DNA of 64,000 nucleotides from Arctopsyche grandis (Eukaryota > Arthropoda > Insecta > Trichoptera > Hydropsychidae). Below are positions 57,523 to 64,000 of this stretch, one piece after another; position 1 is the stretch's first letter, and each line of letters starts with the position of its first letter. Location: contig NC_135364.1 in NCBI RefSeq assembly GCF_051622035.1, positions 25,474,501 to 25,538,500 of the forward strand, in the 5' to 3' direction. Made by a program: the position numbers and the translations under genes. The notes below the pieces were generated by a model. That model saw only the letters and a list, made by a program, of their open reading frames with translations. It was not told the DNA's origin and made no database searches.

Positions 57523-60500
57523 ATGTCGAACAAACAGCTGAAGTTTCATCCTATTATTGGTTCAATCCAAAGAATTGCTCTATATGAAACGAAAGCGGTA
57601 AGAATCATATTTGTACGTATAATTATTTAAAAATTAATTTTTCTTTCCACTAAATCGGTTTGCTCACTTTTACAGCGCTTCTACTTGATAGGTTCGAATA
57701 ATACACAAACCCGATTCAGGGTTTTGAAGATCGATCGAACCGACCCCCGAGAACTTGTGATCGTCGACGATAAAGTGGAATACAATCAACAAGAGATACA
57801 CCAACTAGTCGATATGATAGACAACGGAAACAGATCGGCCAGAAGCGGCGGCGTTGCAAAATTGGTTTCAGCCTTTGGAATAATCGGTTTTTACCCTTAT
57901 CTATCCTACATTGGTATTTATCATTTCCATTTAAAATGAATAATCAAAAGTATTTTCATATGGCTTTAGGATTCGTCCGATTTTTGGAAGGTTATTATAT
58001 AGTCCTCGCTACGAAGAGGAGGAAAGTAGCTGTGATTGGATATCATTCTATTTATAAAATTGAAGATTCGTCTTTAATTTACATTCCAAGCGATTTAACT
58101 AGGCCCAAACACCCGGATGAAACCCATTACGTTCGATCTTTTCAAGCTATAGACTTGTCAACAAATTTTTATTTTAGGTAATCTTCCGTACTTTAATTTA
58201 TATTTTATTACAACCTTTACATGTATTTATAATAAATATACTCTTTTAACAGTTATAGCTATGATTTGACTCACTCTCTACAAGTAAACTTAGCACCACC
58301 TAGATCTTTTTCATTAAACAACTGTCCAACACCGTCGACGTATAACAATGTATGGAAAAGACTATCAAGTAAAAATAGACTATCACTTTGTGATGAGTGC
58401 ACATGCGATGACGAAAACGATGATAAACAAGAGGATGACTTATTCACCACTTGGACTAATCAAATAAACCAACGGAATCTATCTTCTGGGTTTGTTTAAA
58501 ATGTTTCAATACATTTACTTGCATTCGTGTGCATACTTAAAATCATGTCTTTTGTTTTTGCAGGAAAGAAAGCACTTTAGAATTTGGAATACGAACAATT
58601 CCAGAGTGGAGATTTGTATGGAACGCTCATCTGCTTTCGCCAGTTCATTCCCAATTACATCCAGACTGGATTATTTATATAATACACGGCTTCGTCGATC
58701 AATCGAACATGACTATATTCGGCCGTCCGTTGTACATAACAATGGTAGCCAGACGAAGCAATCGCTATGCAGGAACCAGATTCCTGAAACGTGGAGCAAA
58801 CAGTGACGGAGACGTAGCGAACGAAGTGGAAACCGAACAGATGGTTCACGACTCAATGGTCTCGTCTTTGAATGACGGACGGTAATTTCACTCTCGATTT
58901 CACAATTGTTATCACTCCGATGTGTTACTAATTCATTGTATCTATACAGTTTCAGTTCGTTTGTGCAGTTGAGAGGCTCGGTGCCGGGAAATTGGTCGCA
59001 AGACATATCCAAGATAGCGCCGAAACCTGCGATATCGATAGATTTGACCGATCCGTATTTTCAGATCGCCGCCAAACATTTCAATCAACTCTTCGAAAGA
59101 TACGGCACGCCCGTTGTTATATTGAATTTGGTGAAGAAGCGCGAGAAGAAAAAGCACGAGTCATTCCTCAGCGAAGAATTCAGCTCTTCGATTAAATATT
59201 TGAATCAATTTTTACCACCGGAACATCTGATACAATATTACCATATAGATATGGCTAGAGTCAATAAAAGAAAGGAATCATTAGTATTTGATAGGTATGT
59301 ATGTATATATAATGAACAATTTGAGGATTTATTTTATTTATATCGATTAAATGGGTCTACGGGACCGAAAGTGAAGAGGTCGAAAAAGCAAATATTGGAA
59401 GGCAAAGATCAAAAATCGAGAGATCTTAAGTCGAAAGATCAAAAAAAAGGGTGCATGGTAAACGGTACTATGTATATATAATATATATATGAGTGGCATG
59501 CGGTGAAATTATCTCTCATTTTGTCATACAGCCTTGTTTAATGTGCGCGCGCAGGATACGGGAGGAAAAGCCTATTCCTCTTGTTCCTGTTGTATCCTGC
59601 TCGCGAAAATTAAGTGAGGATGTACGACGGGGGAGAGAGACTTTTACCGCACGCCACTGATATATATATACTAAACGTTTTTCATATGTATGCATGATAA
59701 ACGAATATTTTCGACTTTTTCACGGTCACCCCGATTAAATACACTGAGTAACAAAAAAAAAAAACTACCAGAGTGGAGACTAATCAATCTTTAATAAGTT
59801 TGACCCACTGGATTCGAATATGACAATATATTTTGTTGGTTTACTCTCGTTTAAGAGATATGAGCGTTTAAAAATATATGCAGTTTTTAAAGATTTTTTA
59901 CTTTTGCAAGCTAACTCAAAATCTAGTACTGCTTTGACATTTTGAGTCATCATCTACAGCCATTCTCCATCCACTGCTGAATGAAGGCCTCTCTAACACG
60001 CTTCTACTTGTCTCTGTTTTGCACAACTCTCATCCATCTCACTCCATACATTTTCTTAATTTCATCTAACCATCTTCCCTGCGGTCTTCTTTTTATCCTT
60101 TTACATTCTATCAGGTACCATTCTAGTACTTCTTTTGGCCACCTTTCGTCCATTCTTCTAGCCACGTGCCCCCCCCCCCCCTTATTGTCATTTCAATCTC
60201 CTCACTCTATCCACTACCCTTGTCATACTTCTCACCCACGTATTCGGTTTCCTGTCTTTCCTCGCTATGCCAAACATACAACGTTCCATACTTCTTTGAG
60301 TGCATTGGACTTTGTGTAGCAACTTGGCGTTTTCTTAGCAAGTTTCACATCCATACATCATCACTGGCAAAACACGTTGATCGAAGATCTTTTTCTTCAG
60401 GCAGATTTTAAGACTAAAATCCATAGAAGTAGAATGCATAGAATCGCTCTCAGCCTCCAAAAACGTTGCTACAAATACTCTGCGCGGCAGAGTTTGTTCA

Positions 60501-63500
60501 TTGTTTGCTAAACTTCGTCTCTCTCTCTCTCTTGTCTCACTTCTGACTTTCCGTCTCTCTCTTCGATGGCTCGCTTTTAGACGATACTTTTGTTAACAAT
60601 GACCATTCTATGCATTCTACTTCTATGCTAAAATCCAAAAATCTGTTAAAAATGCGTATTTTTTTAAACGTTCATTCTCATAACCGAGAGGAAACCAACA
60701 AAATCATTTTTATATCCGAACTTAGAGGGCCAAACTTTGTATAGATTGATTAGTCTCCGCTCTGGTAAGTAAAAAACCTAATTTTGTATGCTTATTGATA
60801 TCATTCAGGCTTTCTAAAATTGGTCATATGGGTATCAAAAGAACTGGGATATTTGTAAGTAAACCGCCATTGGGCGAATGCTACGGAGTCCCGGGACACC
60901 AAGGAGGAACTCTACAAACTGGTATTATTAGAGTGAATTGTGTCGACTGTCTCGATAGAACAAACACGGCTCAGTTTGCCATCGGAAAGTGTGCATTAGG
61001 CTATCAGGTAAACTTGACAATTTACATTGTATAGCTTGAATGTACATATCTGTATGATATAACATCGATTTTGACCAGTTGTGCGCTTTGGGATTGATCA
61101 ATGAACCTAATTTGGAGTTTGACTCGGACTGTGTGCGAATGTTGGAGTGTTTATACGAGGATCACGGAGACACTTTGGCGTTACAATACGGAGGATCTCA
61201 ACTTGTTCACAGGTAATAAAAAGACACCCTTAATAAATGAGGTTTAAATATTGATGAATGAAACATTGAATGTTTTCAGAATCAAGACGTATAGAAAGAC
61301 AGCACCGTGGACATCTCAAGGAAACGATATAATGCAAACATTGAGTCGATACTATTCCAATACATTTTCAGACGCTGAAAAGCAAAACACCATCAATTTA
61401 TTCTTAGGTCTATTTATACCTGATATCAACAAACTACCACTTTGGGAAATCACGACGGACTATTATTTGCATCATCTGGATGCTATCAACTACAAACCTA
61501 TCAATAATAGGTACACAATGTTACACTGATATGTAGGGATTGCAATACCGAAAGTACCGGTATCGGTATTTTACTGAAAATAAGCCTTTGGAAATACTGG
61601 TATTAAATTATTATTCCGAATAAAAATACCAATAATTTTATTTTACTACCGCCATCTATGTTTAAAACTAATTAACAAACGGTGGATAAACGTCAACGAC
61701 TATCTCGCCGGGCAGATTTCAAACGCGTCTTACACGATATTTTTGCACCATCGTAATGGCGGAGGATCCATTTACTTATATCGATGACCAAAATGAGCAA
61801 TATGGCAAAGTATGAAAACGATCGGATAAGAGGCAAACTTTTTCCGGAATTGTAATCGTAAGTGAAACGTAAAGGAGATATGTAATATGTAAAAAAGAAA
61901 TACCGATAGTATCTTTTTTTAATTCGTACGTTTTATTTGTCGAAAACGATATCTCCTTGGCTAAAAACTAAGAAAACGACCGATTCGTATTTTATAAATT
62001 GTTTTCGATCTATCTTTATTTTATCACACCACATGTCTGTAAAATTGTTTTAATTTTCCGATACATATCGTTAAATACAATATTCGGTAACATTTTCGGT
62101 ATCCCGGCCCCCCTTACAATATGTCTCAAGTTCGCAAATTTTAATTTAAATAAGAAAATGTTTACTATAAAGTGCTCATTTTTTTAAATTACGTACATAC
62201 ATTGAAAATGTGATAAAATATATTATTTGGTACATTTTTCAGACTATTTTTCTAATGAGTGTATGGAAAAAATATATAATTTGTCTTCTAATAACTAGTT
62301 CCCCAGCTGATGGTTGACTCTTCGTTTACATATCTAGTGAGCGATGATTGGGTATCTGATAAGCTTAAGTCGGAATCGAAACATTATAATCCTTAATAAA
62401 TGGGACGCACCTACTTCACAGTTTTGTACTCGAATATCCTGTTTTTTTTTATCAAAAATTAATAAATTTAAAAATTACCAGAAGTACTGGTAATACCGGT
62501 ATAGTTCTTTTTTCATTTCGATTATACTGGTATCGGAAATTCCTGTATTTTCGCAATCCCTACAAATATAGTATGCACCAGTTTGAAAACAATGTGTAAA
62601 TTTATATGAAAATTGTTACAGTGCGCCTTTGACTCGGTGGTGGAAACCTGAAGTGATGAAATACTTACCCATTTCTTATGTAGAAATGAGAAAGAAATGT
62701 TTCGAAGTAGTCGGATTGGAAGGTATGATTGACGGAGCACAATCCTTAGAAATGGTTGATGCATATCACGATTTTCATAGACCATATGAACTAAGCGTTC
62801 TTTCCGAATGTTACGGCTTCACGGTTCGTAGTGTGATTCAAATTAAACGTCGAAATGTAGTCGTTGTATTAATTACAGATCACTGTTACAGATATGCAGC
62901 TCGGCGCGAAATTTCACACCTCCGTACAGCGCAAATGAAAGTCCGTTTTTTGTCCGAAGACATTCGTACGGGCAAGTAAAAGGCGGAAGACCCACTTCGA
63001 AAAACCCAGGTCTTTCTGGAAGAGCCAGCACCGGGTCAAACAATTCCAGCGAGTATGTTATAACGAACTGAAGTGTGATTCAATGCGTACTGTATCAAAA
63101 TGTTATCGTTTCATATATTTTTTTAGTTCAAATGGTGAATCTTCTTCGGATGATGATGTGACGAGTCCATCACCAGGTAATAGACAGTTAAGTTTGCCGC
63201 CAAACAAGATCGAGGCAACATCGAATGTTGAGAATTTTGATGATTGGGATAAATTTCCCATCGTTGTCAGAGAATGCAGGGTACCGTTAAAGAAGCCGTC
63301 AAAGACAGATTTGCATTTGTAAGCATTAGTATTAAAAAATTGTACAGATGCATCAATAGTATGAAAATTAATTGTATATATTTTATTTTTAGATATAAGA
63401 AATATGTTAATATGGAAAGAAAAGCTAGTAAAATTGGAAGTCAACTCGGCACCATAGAAATAGCAGCGAACAGTGGATTTTCCATTGATAGTTCAGTGTG

Positions 63501-63633
63501 TGTGATTCCACCGACTGTAAGCAAAGCGGCCAAAGAGATTTACAAACAGTATATTGATAGATACGACGGACCGTCGCTACCTTCACCGAAATCGATGAAA
63601 CAATACAAAAATTATGTTAAATTTCCTATGTAA
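57523..63633 (+). CDS. FIG4: Polyphosphoinositide phosphatase FIG4 (Sac3)
   Basis: Exons: 57523-57597, 57676-57886, 57970-58177, 58253-58489, 58564-58881, 58950-59294, 60809-61007, 61079-61212, 61280-61510, 62622-62823, 62892-63052, 63127-63318, 63393-63633. Total 2754 nt, 917 codons plus stop, against about 907 in human FIG4. The N-terminus [69 protein letters not shown] and LNQFLPPEH are FIG4-type SAC blocks. The catalytic CX5R motif is CVDCLDRT, with C509 and R515. Then come [20 protein letters not shown] and [19 protein letters not shown]4 removes the 5-phosphate of PI(3,5)P2 and scaffolds the Vac14-PIKfyve complex on endolysosomes. Intron 6 (1.5 kb) and intron 9 (1.1 kb) are swollen by insertions. 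No break in the frame. Confidence 0.97.
59375..59475 (+). repeat. Piece of the outer arm of the 21216 palindrome
   Basis: GGAAGGCAAAGATCAAAAAT, AAGTCGAAAGATC and GGGTGCATGGTAAACGGTA are shared with 21255-21335. Only one arm is present. Confidence 0.75.
59491..59660. mobile_element. Small TIR element, CAGTGGCGTGCGGTGAAA family
   Basis: Ends GAGTGGCATGCGGTGAAAT and TTTACCGCACGCCACTG in TA-rich flanks; interior GGATACGGGAGGAAAAGCC and CTTGTTCCTGTTGTATCC as in the 21216 palindrome. It lies in FIG4 intron 6. Confidence 0.78.
59947..60408 (-). mobile_element. 5'-truncated RTE copy, diverged
   Basis: The minus strand matches the last about 150 codons of the RTE ORF with a decayed frame and a poly-C run near 60170-60180. 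It starts at the ATGATGA-type tail. It lies in FIG4 intron 6, opposite to the gene. Confidence 0.88.
60422..60627. mobile_element. 206-bp MITE with 8-bp duplication
   Basis: Ends CATAGAAGTAGAATGCATAG and CTATGCATTCTACTTCTATG are perfectly inverted. The flanking duplication CTAAAATC (60414-60421, 60628-60635) is perfect, suggesting hAT or P-type mobilisation. The interior has a CTCTCT-rich run. Confidence 0.92.
61534..62562. mobile_element. hAT-like element in FIG4 intron 9
   Basis: TAGGGATTGCAATACCG and the right end CGCAATCCCTA are inverted, with sub-terminal CCGGTA repeats on both sides. About 1.03 kb with no intact transposase. Related pieces occur at 10202-10851, 26555-26890 and 41387-41510. 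Confidence 0.8.
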
Positions 63634-63715
63634 TATATATATTCTAATTTAAAAATATAAAATATATTAATCTTTATTTATCTGCATCATTAAAATATCC
63701 AGAAGACCGAGTATT

Positions 63716-63990
63716 TGGGTGAAAACACACTGAGTGGTATGTGGTACGTGTTTATTTTTTGGATACTTTTGAACATGCGAAAAATACATGGTACACAGTC
63801 CCAAAAATCACCCCCTGGAGTGTTTTCGGTGATATTTTATCCTTGCTTTACAGTGATCGATAACGGTGAATCCCATATTTGAAGAAATGTAAGAGAAACA
63901 TAAGCAAACTACATCCGAATTCAGTATGGGGAACACCCACTGTCAAGGACGTGACGTTCTGTACTATTCAGTGTGTTTTCGTCCTTACTA
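63716..63990. mobile_element. TIR element downstream of FIG4
   Basis: Left GGGTGAAAACACACTGAGTG and right TTCAGTGTGTTTTCGTCCTT are inverted ends, similar to those at 23184-23522. A decayed relative is at 14940-15240. No coding. Confidence 0.7.
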
Positions 63991-64000
63991 GGTCAAGTAA

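Larger units (their letters stand above)
59740..60790. repeat. Fold-back unit in FIG4 intron 6, with nested insertions
   Basis: The left arm ACCAGAGTGGAGACTAATCA and right arm TGATTAGTCTCCGCTCTGGT are inverted. An RTE fragment (59947-60408) and a MITE (60422-60627) lie between them. A single arm occurs at 6410-6530. Confidence 0.75.

Overview
The window is nuclear DNA from an insect. It is AT-rich, heavily loaded with mobile elements, and carries intron-split genes with consensus splice sites. The clearest host marker is an orthologue of the insect nuclear receptor dissatisfaction (NR2E group). I cannot resolve the insect order from this sequence. No CRISPR, bacterial operon or viral genome is visible.

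Three host genes were reconstructed exon by exon, and all their splice phases close. (1) dsf, + strand, about 6762-46858: seven coding exons. A 34.8 kb intron (7091-41855) separates the DNA-binding domain from the hinge and ligand-binding domain; the short first coding exon is not found. (2) CHORDC1/morgana, - strand, 55333-49588: six exons, 361 codons plus stop, an Hsp90 co-chaperone with two CHORD zinc modules and a CS domain. (3) FIG4/Sac3, + strand, 57523-63633: thirteen exons, 917 codons plus stop, a SAC-family phosphoinositide phosphatase with an intact CX5R motif. dsf and CHORDC1 converge tail to tail. CHORDC1 and FIG4 diverge across about 2.2 kb that holds a solo LTR, a small TIR element and one unexplained exon-like segment.

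Most remaining DNA is transposable elements, often nested. At 1054-4729 lies a full-length, apparently intact RTE-type non-LTR retrotransposon with a perfect 11-bp target duplication and one 985-codon endonuclease/reverse-transcriptase ORF whose stop is the first TGA of the terminal TGA repeat. Five truncated relatives are scattered through the window. Others: 3' ends of a jockey-like LINE, a tRNA-derived SINE superfamily with at least three exchangeable heads on one body and a hairpin tail, several non-autonomous Helitron-like families ending in CTAG before T, many hAT-like TIR elements with 8-bp target duplications, a 9-bp-type TIR family present three times, a TTAA-flanked element, a Tigger/pogo transposon with a broken transposase, and long fold-back palindromes.

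Between the elements, the giant dsf intron keeps GC-rich islands of about 250-700 bp in which I recognise no element. Several contain CACGTG E-boxes; they are the best candidates for retained regulatory DNA of dsf. I found no wholly new coding system. The most unusual points are the modular SINE superfamily, the long (32 and 48 bp) direct repeats flanking two insertions, the layered nesting around 30-33 kb and in FIG4 intron 6, and the unidentified 99-bp exon candidate upstream of FIG4.
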